DNA of 20,222 nt from an uncultured Porphyromonadaceae bacterium (lineage in GTDB: Bacteria; Bacteroidota; Bacteroidia; Bacteroidales; Muribaculaceae): contig URQP01000038.1 in assembly GCA_900550025.1 (NCBI GenBank), positions 1 through 20,222 of the forward strand, read 5' to 3'. Shown here in pieces: positions 12,589-19,817 of this stretch (positions within the stretch are counted from its first letter, which is position 1; the number at the start of each line of letters is the position of its first letter). The notes under the pieces were generated by a model that saw nothing but the letters and a program-made list of their open reading frames with translations, had not been told where the DNA came from and did not search any database. A program made the translations under genes and the position numbers.

Positions 12589-14952
12589 ATGAAAACGAAA
12601 TTTCTTATAGCCGCTGCCGTTGCGGTGGCTGCATATATGTCGGCTGCGGCCGACACTCTCAAAGGCAAAGTCTCCGATGGCAATGGCAATCCGGTGGAAT
12701 ACGCCACCGTGGTGGCTATCGCCGACAGCATACAGCGTGGCGGTACCGTTACCGACAGCCTCGGAGTTTACACTATGGAACTTCCGAAAGGAACGTATGA
12801 AATCAAGCTTACTTCCGTGGGCTACGAGCCGGCCGACACCGTCGTTACCGTCAACGGCACTACGGTCGTCAATCCGGTAATGCGGATGTCGGGCGTGGTG
12901 ATGCAGGAAGTGGAGGTGACGGCTTCAGCCATTCGCCGCGAGCCCGACCGCTTCGTGATGATGGTGGAGGATATGCCCGCTGCCATTGGTAAGGACGGCA
13001 CGGAGATATTGCGCGACGCGCCGGGCGTGTGGATTGACGACGACAAGATTTCCATCAACGGACGGAGTAATCCGAAAATCTACGTCAACGACCGCGAGCT
13101 GAAGATGGACAACGACCAGCTTCAGGCATTCCTTAAGTCGCTCAAGGCTGAGGACGTGAGCAAAATCGAGGTCATACCGCTGAGCGGAGCGGAATATTCC
13201 GCCGACTCGGCATCGGGAATTATAAAAATCACGATGAAGCGTAACCGTGCCGACGGCGTGATGGGCAATGTGGCTGTGAGAGCCGGAGCCGGAAAGAATA
13301 TGGTGAATGTGGCGCCTTCGGCGGCGTTGAATGTGAAGAAAGGCAAATGGTCGTTCAATCTCAACGGGCAATGGGACTATCATCCGAAAATGATACGCGA
13401 TATGGAAGAGGACAACGATTATGCCAACGGCACGCATTATGGCACCGACACGGAAATCAACGCCGACAAGTTCCATTTCGGCAACGTGATGGCCGGCCTG
13501 TTCTTCGACCCCGACAAGCGCAACTCGTTCGGATTGGAATTCAGCTTCTCGAATTTCAAGAACCCGAGCCGCACATCTACCGATGCCGTTTTCGACCGTA
13601 TAGGCTTCTCGGAAAGCATAGTCGGACGCTACATCACCCATGCCACCAACCGCAACTACGATGTGACGTTCAACTATGTGAACCGCCTTGACACTCTCGG
13701 CTCCACGATGAAGGTGATTGCCAACTATTCGCGCGCCGACAACCGGCAGCGGATGGACAATTCGCAGGTTACGGCGGTCAACGCCGTCTCCACTGATTCC
13801 ATATCGCGCAGCCGCGAGCATTCGATTTTCGATGTCGTGAATTTGAGTTATGATTTCGACAAGAAATTCAACCAGAAATGGAATCTGTCGGCCGGAGCGA
13901 AATACACGATGAACCGTATGGACAACGACGCTTTCTTCGAATACGAGAAAAATGCCGCGTGGCGGCCGGAGACGTCGCGCAACTACGATTACCGTTATAC
14001 GGAGAACATCTACGCCCTCTACGCCAAGGCTACCGGCAAATTCGGCAAGCTGTCGGCAGTACTCGGGCTGCGCGGAGAGTACACCGACGCGAGTAGCCGC
14101 GGCGACATTGTCAATCAGAATTACTTCGACCTGTTTCCCAACGGCTACCTTACATATTCAATCGACGATGCCGGAGCCAACACCTTGACATTGGGCTATT
14201 CGCGCTACATCAGCCGCCCCTCGTTCTGGGCGTTGAACCCTATGCGCTCGCAGACGAGCGACTATTTCTACCAGTCCGGTAATCCGGAGTTGCAGCCGGC
14301 ATACCAGAACAATTTCTCGCTCACGGCGGTCTATAAATACCGCTACTCGATGTCGCTGTGGGTGGACATGAACGTCGACCCGATGATGCAGAGCTCTGTC
14401 CCCGACCCGCAGAATCCCGACAACATAATCGTGTCGATGGTCAACGCCGACAAGGTCTATAACTATGGGGCGGCCATAAATCTGCCGTTCCAGTTCACCA
14501 AATGGTGGACTTTGAGCGTCAACCCGATTTACATCCGCACAGGGCAGCGCATGCAGGCCGGAGGCGATTTGGAATACTCCAACATGTTCTTCATGCCGGT
14601 CAACAGCGGCTTCCAGCTCCCGAAGAATTTTTACTTCAACGTTTCCTACTTCTATCAGGGCAAGGTACGGCAGGGCAATATGCGTATAGGGTCGATGGGA
14701 TTCCTTAACGCGAGCCTGAAAAAGACATTCGCCGACAACCGCTGGACAGCGTCGGTCAGCGCAAACAACATCCTTTCGTCGGGCATCGACCTGACACTTG
14801 TTTCCGACCAGTACATTTCTGTCACGAAAGTCGATAACCCCGTGTCGTTCAACGTGTCGCTGACCTACAACTTCAACGTCGGCGAGATGTTCCGCGCAAA
14901 GAGCATCGAGAAGAACGCCGATGCCTCCCGCATGCAGAAAGAATCGAAATGA
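12589..14952 (+). CDS. TonB-dependent-receptor-like outer-membrane beta-barrel protein
   Basis: 787 residues with a signal peptide at 1-20 (MSAAA|DT). Residues 24-100 form a CarboxypepD_reg-like domain (LKGKVSDGNGNPVEYATVVA, then GTYEIKLTSVGYEP). Residues 105-220 form a plug-like domain: VEVTAS at 108-113, EILRDAPGVWIDDD at 139-152, ISINGRSNPKIYVNDRE at 154-170 and IEVIPLSGAEYSADSASGIIKI at 193-214. The rest is an alternating, aromatic-rich barrel of the OMP_b-brl type. It would sit in the outer membrane. No clear TonB box is seen and no susD-like lipoprotein gene follows, so it is not a SusC/SusD glycan system. The cargo is unknown; metal, peptide or surface-protein roles are all possible. 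It is transcribed alone. Repeat D starts five bases after the stop. Confidence 0.9.
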   Translation: MKTKFLIAAAVAVAAYMSAAADTLKGKVSDGNGNPVEYATVVAIADSIQRGGTVTDSLGVYTMELPKGTYEIKLTSVGYEPADTVVTVNGTTVVNPVMRMSGVVMQEVEVTASAIRREPDRFVMMVEDMPAAIGKDGTEILRDAPGVWIDDDKISINGRSNPKIYVNDRELKMDNDQLQAFLKSLKAEDVSKIEVIPLSGAEYSADSASGIIKITMKRNRADGVMGNVAVRAGAGKNMVNVAPSAALNVKKGKWSFNLNGQWDYHPKMIRDMEEDNDYANGTHYGTDTEINADKFHFGNVMAGLFFDPDKRNSFGLEFSFSNFKNPSRTSTDAVFDRIGFSESIVGRYITHATNRNYDVTFNYVNRLDTLGSTMKVIANYSRADNRQRMDNSQVTAVNAVSTDSISRSREHSIFDVVNLSYDFDKKFNQKWNLSAGAKYTMNRMDNDAFFEYEKNAAWRPETSRNYDYRYTENIYALYAKATGKFGKLSAVLGLRGEYTDASSRGDIVNQNYFDLFPNGYLTYSIDDAGANTLTLGYSRYISRPSFWALNPMRSQTSDYFYQSGNPELQPAYQNNFSLTAVYKYRYSMSLWVDMNVDPMMQSSVPDPQNPDNIIVSMVNADKVYNYGAAINLPFQFTKWWTLSVNPIYIRTGQRMQAGGDLEYSNMFFMPVNSGFQLPKNFYFNVSYFYQGKVRQGNMRIGSMGFLNASLKKTFADNRWTASVSANNILSSGIDLTLVSDQYISVTKVDNPVSFNVSLTYNFNVGEMFRAKSIEKNADASRMQKESK

Positions 14953-14957
14953 TGCGG

Positions 14958-15057
14958 TGCGGCTGTTGCCGCAGGTTATTGCCGCATTGCGGCAGGGTAC
15001 AGTCTAGGGGTTATGAGGTTATAACCAATAACCCTTAACCTGTCAGCGCAGCTGACA
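14958..15057 (+). repeat. Repeat family D after the barrel-protein stop codon
   Basis: Hairpin TGCGGC-TGTT-GCCGCA (14958-14973), GGTTAT, hairpin TGCCGC-ATT-GCGGCA (14980-14994), then GGGGTTATGAGGTTATAACC and a facing AATAACCCTTAACC run, then a TGTCAGC-GCA-GCTGACA hairpin (15041-15057). It is co-directional with the preceding gene. The rest of the 428-base gap to the portal stop is repeats A, D and C; I see no gene. Confidence 0.8.
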
Positions 15058-15130
15058 TAGCCCGATAAGGGCTGCGTTCAGCTAACACGGCTTCATCCGT
15101 GGGTTGGGAAGATGGAGAGCATCGACCCTA
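15058..15130 (+). repeat. Repeat family A, diverged copy 3
   Basis: TAGCCCGATAAGGGCTGCG, then GCTAACACGGCTTCATCCGTGGG: the two-hairpin plan of family A with compensating changes in the stems. Closest to the partial copy at 19767-19815. Confidence 0.6.
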
Positions 15131-15224
15131 TAGGGGGCGCGCACGGCATCAGGGCATCGGCGCGCATCCTCCACGAGGCTCACCTATTCGGCGGAGGTCG
15201 CAGATTAGGAGGTTGTCAGGTCAG

Positions 15225-15240
15225 TGCGGCTTCAGCCGCA
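15225..15240. repeat. Isolated family D hairpin
   Basis: TGCGGCTTCAGCCGCA, a 16-base palindrome identical to 15374-15389 at the portal stop codon. A second GC-rich hairpin (GCCGCGGAGCGGC) follows at 15244-15256. Confidence 0.7.
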
Positions 15241-15269
15241 AAAAGCCGCGGAGCGGCGCCACTCCAAAG

Positions 15270-15343
15270 AACCCCAAGTAAGCGTAGCGCAGCTTGGGGC
15301 AACGTCACCCCTGCCCCCCAACGGCCGCATAGCGGTCGCACTC
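15270..15343 (+). repeat. Repeat family C copy
   Basis: ACCCCAAG, AAGCGTAGCGCAGCTTGGGG, a C-rich spacer, then ACGGCCGCATAGCGGTCGCAC and TC. Same blocks as at 9817, 19002 and 19647. Confidence 0.8.
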
Positions 15344-15410
15344 CCATAACCCATAACCCCATAACCTCTAGCCTGCGGCTTCAGCCGCAACGACCTGCCG
15401 CCACGGCGGC
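15344..15410 (-). repeat. Repeat family D overlapping the portal stop codon
   Basis: Read on the minus strand: hairpin GCCGCCGTGGCGGC (15410-15397), spacer, hairpin TGCGGCTGAAGCCGCA (15389-15374), then AGGTTATGGGGTTATGGGTT-type heptads (to 15344). The order matches the copies at 1309 and 14958, oriented with the portal gene, whose last codons and stop lie inside the hairpins. Confidence 0.75.
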
Positions 15411-16718
15411 TTTTATCTTCTCGTCGCGCTGGAAGCGGAAAGAATTGAACGATTCGAGTATGTCGCTGATGGCGATGGTGGCGTTGCGCACTTGGCTCTC
15501 GTAGAGTTGCAGTCCGGTCGACGCGCTTACCCCTTGCCCCTGCAGCACGCCCGACACTCCGGAAATCTGCTCGAACAGCTTCATTTGTAGGTTGAGCATC
15601 TCGTATGCCCCGATATTGGTGGCGTTTGCCGATACCTGTTGCGGACGGTCGGACGAGTTGGCGCGCGGATGGTAGGGGATTACAGCGTCGGGTTGTGCCC
15701 ACGCTTGGCGCAATTCGTCCCACGTGAAGCCTTCCGGCAGCAGATTGTCGGGGAAAAGCAGCACCCCTTTCGCGCTCGTGTCCATTATGTGGTCGACGAG
15801 CGTAATCAGCCGGTTTACGTATTTCTGCTGGTCAATCACGTCCTCCACGAGAGAGTGAACCTCGCCGTCGATGAGAGGGTAGAGCTTGAAGGCGAACGGA
15901 TGTGTGCCGCCGGGATACGGCGAGTCGTACTGGCTGACTATGTTGCCCTGTGGCGAGATCCAGCGGCATCGCCATGTCCGTAGCAGTGTCCAGCGTTTCT
16001 CCACATCGCCGCCTATACCGTTCTCCCGGCCGCGGCGCACTATGAACCAGCGTCCTGCCGTGCGGTCGTGGCATTCGTAGTATTCCCGGCTTTCGAGCGA
16101 CCAGATTTCCGCTATCCGCAATTTCTCGGTGTCGTCGCAGCCATAGAACCCCGAATGCCCGAAACTTTCCGCCGTGCCGTATTCCCGGCATATCTCTACG
16201 GCCTTCTGCCTGTCGTTGCGGGCGAACCGGCCGATTAATTCTTCCGGTGTCATGTCGTGGAGCTGGCCTATCATATGGCAGTCGCGGCCGAGCGGGTCCG
16301 ACATTTCGCTGTAGAACATCTTCGCCGGATTGACATTGCTCAGGCTTCCGTCGCTGCCTATCCTTTGGAAGCAGCAGCCGGAGATGAGGAATTCCTCCAA
16401 AGCCCGGCAGTCGAGCTCGTTGCGCGCATAGTCGCCGTCTTCTCCGGCGATGCTCTCGCGGAAACGTCCTATCACGCTTTTCACCAACTGGCGTATCAGG
16501 TTGTTGGTGAGCGGCTCCTTTCCCTTGTTCTTCAGCGCGCTGTATTCGGATAAGGCTTTGCCGGAACTTTCGGTCACGATGTCGCACCATTGGTTGCCGT
16601 AGGTATAGTTCTTGTTGCGCTCGCGTTTCTCCCTTAGCGGTGCCGTGCGCCGCCATGCGCGTTCCGCCGCGGCGAGGTATGCCGAGCCGTCGCGGCTTTT
16701 TTCGTTGTGTGTTTCCAT
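15381..16718 (-). CDS. Orphan P22-type phage portal-like protein
   Basis: 445 residues, no signal peptide or membrane segment. Several segments resemble P22-type portal proteins: YTYGNQWCD at 38-46; PLTNNLIRQLVKSVIGRFR at 69-87 (the helical stretch after the conserved Asn); HPFAFKLYPLIDGEVHSLVED at 273-293; VIDQQKYVNRLITLVDHIMDT at 294-314; and ISGVSGVLQGQGVSASTG, then LQLYESQVRNATIAISD (385-419). Portal proteins form the dodecameric DNA channel of a tailed-phage head and bind the terminase. No terminase, capsid, tail or integrase gene is near: the flanking genes are an outer-membrane protein and a highly expressed lipoprotein. It is shorter than P22 portal (about 725 residues), lacking the C-terminal barrel region, and its last residues come from a repeat D hairpin. 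Base composition is like the host genes. It may be a domesticated or relic gene; the portal call is by motif reading only. Confidence 0.7.
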   Translation of the reverse strand: METHNEKSRDGSAYLAAAERAWRRTAPLREKRERNKNYTYGNQWCDIVTESSGKALSEYSALKNKGKEPLTNNLIRQLVKSVIGRFRESIAGEDGDYARNELDCRALEEFLISGCCFQRIGSDGSLSNVNPAKMFYSEMSDPLGRDCHMIGQLHDMTPEELIGRFARNDRQKAVEICREYGTAESFGHSGFYGCDDTEKLRIAEIWSLESREYYECHDRTAGRWFIVRRGRENGIGGDVEKRWTLLRTWRCRWISPQGNIVSQYDSPYPGGTHPFAFKLYPLIDGEVHSLVEDVIDQQKYVNRLITLVDHIMDTSAKGVLLFPDNLLPEGFTWDELRQAWAQPDAVIPYHPRANSSDRPQQVSANATNIGAYEMLNLQMKLFEQISGVSGVLQGQGVSASTGLQLYESQVRNATIAISDILESFNSFRFQRDEKIKAAVAAGRCG

Positions 16719-16733
16719 GCTGTGTTTTTACGG

Positions 16734-16741
16734 CAAAGTTA
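16734..16741 (-). promoter_or_regulatory. -7 box of the portal-like gene
   Basis: TAACTTTG on the minus strand fits TAnnTTTG, 15 bases before the ATG, so the leader would be under ten bases. No -33 TTTG is found at the right spacing. An own promoter suggests the gene is or was expressed alone. Confidence 0.5.
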
Positions 16742-16868
16742 TCAGGCGGCGTATGTGTTTCGGGAGAAAAAAGGTATGCCGTTTGAAATTTATCAATGAT
16801 TAACATAAAAATGCGTGGTTTTTTACATAAAAAACAGATGTAAAATTTTTATTTTTGATTGTTTGGCT

Positions 16869-16876
16869 TATCTTTG
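16869..16876 (+). promoter_or_regulatory. -7 box of the major lipoprotein gene
   Basis: TATCTTTG fits TAnnTTTG, preceded by a very AT-rich stretch (16796-16860) that may act as an upstream activating element. Start near 16883 gives a leader of about 120 bases, much longer than the others here. Confidence 0.65.
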
Positions 16877-17004
16877 CACTTGATAAACCGTATCATATTG
16901 CCAATGTTGCGCCTTTTCGGATGCCTGTGGCCGTGTGTGAGGTTGGCACTTTTTTTGCATAGAAGATTGTAGAAATTTTTACATACTATCAAATACTAAT
17001 TATT

Positions 17005-18702
17005 ATGAACAAGAAATTAGGTATCTATTTGTTGGCTGGTGCGGCCGTTACGGTTGCATTGACCGGTTGTAACAAGAAGATGGGCCCGTTCGCTTCAGAG
17101 TATTTTACAACCAATCCTACTCCGCTTGTAGTAGTCGGTGACCAAGTTCCTGCTACTATCACGGCTAATGTCCCGCAGAAGTTCTTCAAGAAGAACGCTG
17201 AGGTTACAGTTACTCCGTACCTCGTTTATGGTACTGACTCTACGGCTGTCGCTTCTCAGGCTTACACTTTCCAAGGCGAGAAGGTCGAGGGCAACAATCC
17301 GGTTATCAACTACAAGGAAGGCGGTACAGTTTCAATCCCGGCTTCTTTCGCTTACACTCCGGAAATGATGAAGAGCGACCTTTATCTTGGCTTCGACGTG
17401 GTTCAAGGCAAGAAATCTTATGTCCTTCCGCGCGTTAAGGTAGGCGAGGGCGTGCTTGCTACCGCTACTTTGGCCGATGCCTCTACCGTTGACCCTGCAA
17501 CTGCTGCCGACAAGTATCAGCGCATCATCAACGACAAGGTTGACGCCGACATCATGTTCCTTATCAACAAGGCTAACATCCGTTCTTCTGAATTGAAGCG
17601 CGACGGTGGCGTTAAGGACTTGAACGAGACAGTGAAGAATGCGAGCGCAGACTCCACCAAGCAAATCGAGAGCCTCCACATTTCTTCTTTCGCTTCTCCT
17701 GACGGTGGTGTGAAACTCAACACCAAGCTTTCCGAGAACCGTGAGAAATCCACATTGGAATATGTGGAGAAGAACTTGAAGGACGAGGAAATCTCCAACT
17801 ACGGCGACCTTACTTCAGAGTTCACCCCGCAAGACTGGGAAGGCTTCCAGAAACTCGTTTCCCAAAGCAACATCCAAGACAAGGACCTTATCTTGAGCGT
17901 GCTTTCTATGTACAAGGATCCGGAACAGCGTGAAAAGGAAATCCGCAACCTGTCTTCCGTATTCGACCAGCTTGCTGAAGAAATCCTCCCGCAATTGCGT
18001 TATTCTCGCATCACTGCTTCCATCAACACTATCGGACGCAGCGACGAGCAAATCAAGGCTCAGTACAAGGAAGACCCGTCGAAACTTTCTGTTGACGAGC
18101 TCCTTTATTGCGCTACTTTGACTGACAACAACAGCGAGAAGCTCGATATTTATCAGACTGCAGCTAAGCAGTATCCTAACGACTACCGTTGCTTCAACAA
18201 CCTCGGTAAGGCTCAATTCGTGGCCGGCGACTACGACGCTGCAAAGGCTAATTTCGAAAAGGCCGCTCAGCTTGCTCCGTCAAGCAACGAGGCTAAGATG
18301 AACCTTGGTCTGGTTAAGATGCTCAACAAGGACTATGCTGGCGCACGCGAAAGCTTCGGCAGCGCAGCTGGTGTTGAAGGCTTGAACGACGCTATGGGCG
18401 TTTACTACATCAAGCAAGGCGACTATCAGACTGCTGTTAAGGCATTCGGTGACTCTAAGACCAATAACGCAGCTCTTGCACAGATTCTCGTCAACGACTA
18501 CAGCGCGGCTAACGCTACTCTTGACGCTGTCAAGAATCCTAACGGCATGACTTACTACATGAAGGCCATCGTGGCTGCACGCACAAGCAACGAGCAGGGC
18601 GTTTACGCTAACCTCCGCAAGGCTGTTCAGCTCGATTCTTCATTGAAGGCTAAGGCTGCTGTCGACAAAGAATTCGCTAATTACAACGTAGCAAACTTGT
18701 AA
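17005..18702 (+). CDS. Abundant lipoprotein with OmpA-like and TPR domains
   Basis: 565 residues. The lipoprotein signal peptide has lipobox LTGC, with Cys22 as the lipidated residue, followed by NKK rather than an acidic surface-export signal, so a periplasm-facing membrane anchor is likelier. Residues 30-160 form a beta-rich N-terminal domain. Residues 178-260 resemble the OmpA C-terminal peptidoglycan-binding fold (ISSFASPDGGVKLNTKLSENR near 226-246), interrupted by an insertion up to about 345. Residues 365-550 carry TPR repeats (CFNNLGKAQFVAGDYDAAKA near 396-415, MNLGLVKMLNKDYAGARESF near 432-451). Codon choice is strikingly uniform (GCT, AAC, AAG, CGC, CTT) and unlike every neighbour, as in highly expressed genes, and a textbook terminator follows. 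It probably links the outer membrane to peptidoglycan or scaffolds envelope complexes. The exact role is not recognised. Confidence 0.85.
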   Translation: MNKKLGIYLLAGAAVTVALTGCNKKMGPFASEYFTTNPTPLVVVGDQVPATITANVPQKFFKKNAEVTVTPYLVYGTDSTAVASQAYTFQGEKVEGNNPVINYKEGGTVSIPASFAYTPEMMKSDLYLGFDVVQGKKSYVLPRVKVGEGVLATATLADASTVDPATAADKYQRIINDKVDADIMFLINKANIRSSELKRDGGVKDLNETVKNASADSTKQIESLHISSFASPDGGVKLNTKLSENREKSTLEYVEKNLKDEEISNYGDLTSEFTPQDWEGFQKLVSQSNIQDKDLILSVLSMYKDPEQREKEIRNLSSVFDQLAEEILPQLRYSRITASINTIGRSDEQIKAQYKEDPSKLSVDELLYCATLTDNNSEKLDIYQTAAKQYPNDYRCFNNLGKAQFVAGDYDAAKANFEKAAQLAPSSNEAKMNLGLVKMLNKDYAGARESFGSAAGVEGLNDAMGVYYIKQGDYQTAVKAFGDSKTNNAALAQILVNDYSAANATLDAVKNPNGMTYYMKAIVAARTSNEQGVYANLRKAVQLDSSLKAKAAVDKEFANYNVANL

Positions 18703-18744
18703 AATCAGGTTATTAATTTCAAACTTAATAGTGGGAGCTATCTT

Positions 18745-18779
18745 AGGCGGAGTCGCTAATTTGCGACTCCGCCTTTTTT
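18745..18779 (+). terminator. Intrinsic terminator of the lipoprotein gene
   Basis: A perfect 12-bp stem AGGCGGAGTCGC/GCGACTCCGCCT with a six-base loop TAATTT, followed by six T. It is the strongest terminator in the window, 42 bases after the stop. Confidence 0.95.
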
Positions 18780-18910
18780 GTGTAAAAAATCCACACCCCA
18801 GTGTAATTTCTCCACGCCGCGCGGCTTATGTCGCGACCGCCCCTGGCTTCAAGTGCAGCCCCTGACCTTTAATCCATAACTTGGCCCGTAAGGCTAACTA
18901 TCAGTGGTGT

Positions 18911-18964
18911 CCTCCCCTGTTTGCGCAGCAAATAGGGTGAGGTGCCACGAAGTGGCGGAGGGGT
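18911..18964 (+). repeat. Repeat family B, most complete copy
   Basis: CCTCCCCTGTTTGCGCAGC, AAATAGGGTGAGG, a TGCCACGAAGTGGC hairpin, then GGAGGGGT. A CACTGC-GGA-GCAGTG hairpin follows at 18975-18989. The remainder of 18780-18910 shows nothing recognisable. Confidence 0.8.
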
Positions 18965-19001
18965 AAACCCAATCACTGCGGAGCAGTGAAGCCGGCATGG
19001 A

Positions 19002-19107
19002 GTTGAAGCCACGGAGTGGCGATACTTCATAGAACCCCACGCAAGCGTAGCGCGGCTTGGGGTATAGGTCGCCGCCCCTCTCCATCGGCCGCATCGCGGT
19101 CGCACTC
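19002..19107 (+). repeat. Repeat family C, long copy left of the PH gene
   Basis: 106 bases starting GTTGAAGCCACGGAGTGGCG, with the GCAAGCGTAGCGCGGCTTGG core and ending CGGCCGCATCGCGGTCGCAC plus TC. It matches 19647-19752 at 101 of 106 positions without gaps, in the same orientation. Confidence 0.95.
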
Positions 19108-19112
19108 TTTCA

Positions 19113-19144
19113 TTTGTTTCTTTATCTGGCTTCCGCTATATTTG
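19113..19144 (+). promoter_or_regulatory. Promoter of the PH-domain gene
   Basis: TTTG (19113-19116), 20 bases, then TATATTTG (19137-19144): a good Bacteroides-type promoter. It begins six bases after repeat C, with a leader of about 12 bases to the ATG at 19163. Confidence 0.8.
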
Positions 19145-19162
19145 TAAAAATATAAGGTACTT

Positions 19163-19594
19163 ATGGAGAAGGTAGTGTATAAATCGAAAGTCGACGCTTG
19201 GCTGGTGATAGTGGTCGTGGCCGCTGTCGCGGTTGTCTTGTTGCCATTGTTCTCTGGTTTCTCGTGGGACTATCTGCTGGCGGCGTCGGGAGTGCTTGTG
19301 TGCCTTGTGCCTGTCTTTGCCCTGTTGTTCAGTATCCGTTATATCGTTGAAGGCGACAAGCTGACAGTCAGTTGCGGCATTCTTGGCAGCACTGCATACG
19401 ACATTATGTCGGTGCGTTCCATACGTCCCACCCGCACTTGGCTTTCATCGCCGGCCGCGTCGCTCGACCGCATTGAGCTGCGCTTCTCCGTCCGCCGTGT
19501 GCAGCCGCTCATAATCTCCCCGGAGGACAAGACCGGGTTCATTGCCCGCCTCAAATCAATTAATCCCGCCATCGAAATCCTCCCAGCCCGCTGA
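19163..19594 (+). CDS. Small membrane protein with a bacterial PH domain
   Basis: 143 residues. Two membrane segments at about 13-33 and 38-59 are separated by a very short turn, so both termini are probably cytoplasmic. Residues 62-140 match the small bacterial PH domain (bPH_4 type) found after two-helix anchors: YIVEGDKLTVSCGILGS, then YDIMSVRSIRPTRTWLSSP, RIELRFS, PLIISPEDKTGFIARLKSINP. The function of this family is not established; a membrane-associated scaffold is the usual guess. It has its own promoter. It lies between two 106-bp family C repeats in direct orientation (19002-19107 and 19647-19752). No partner gene is seen. Confidence 0.85.
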   Translation: MEKVVYKSKVDAWLVIVVVAAVAVVLLPLFSGFSWDYLLAASGVLVCLVPVFALLFSIRYIVEGDKLTVSCGILGSTAYDIMSVRSIRPTRTWLSSPAASLDRIELRFSVRRVQPLIISPEDKTGFIARLKSINPAIEILPAR

Positions 19595-19646
19595 CCCCGC
19601 AATACATGCCTGTTGAAATGATTTTGTTCCGTGAAAGCTGTATGAG

Positions 19647-19752
19647 GTTGAAGCCACGGAGTGGCGATACTTCATATAACCCCATGCAAGCGTAGCGCGG
19701 CTTGGGGTATAGGCTGCCGCCCCTCTCCATCGGCCGCATAGCGGTCGCACTC
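19647..19752 (+). repeat. Repeat family C, long copy right of the PH gene
   Basis: Direct repeat of 19002-19107, with five substitutions and no gaps over 106 bases. The two copies flank the PH-domain gene at a distance of 645 bases start to start. Confidence 0.95.
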
Positions 19753-19766
19753 GAAGCAGTTGGCAT

Positions 19767-19815
19767 CAGCCATGGAAGGGCTGCGTGTAGATTGCCCGCG
19801 GCTTCAGCCGTGGGA
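19767..19815 (+). repeat. Repeat family A, partial copy
   Basis: AGCCATGGAAGGGCTGCG, then CCCGCGGCTTCAGCCGTGGG: the two hairpins of family A in the variant form also seen at 15058. It ends directly at the YhcG remnant. Confidence 0.55.
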
Positions 19816-19817
19816 TG

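Noticed and set aside
12925..13821. 298-codon frame antisense to the barrel-protein gene
   Set aside because: His/Arg/Val-rich shadow of the coding strand with no recognisable motif.
12589..14952. SusC of a polysaccharide-utilisation locus
   Set aside because: No susD-like gene, no glycosidases and no clear SusC signature; the barrel fits the OMP_b-brl type.
15832..16806. 324-codon minus-strand frame overlapping the portal-like gene
   Set aside because: Arg/Pro-rich out-of-frame translation of the same strand; the portal frame has family motifs and a promoter.
18869..19105. Small minus-strand frames in repeats C (also 19556-19847) reading MRP.ERGG.LYPKPRYAC
   Set aside because: The similar peptides arise from the repeat sequence itself; no promoter or start context. 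Such frames are often mis-annotated as hypothetical proteins.
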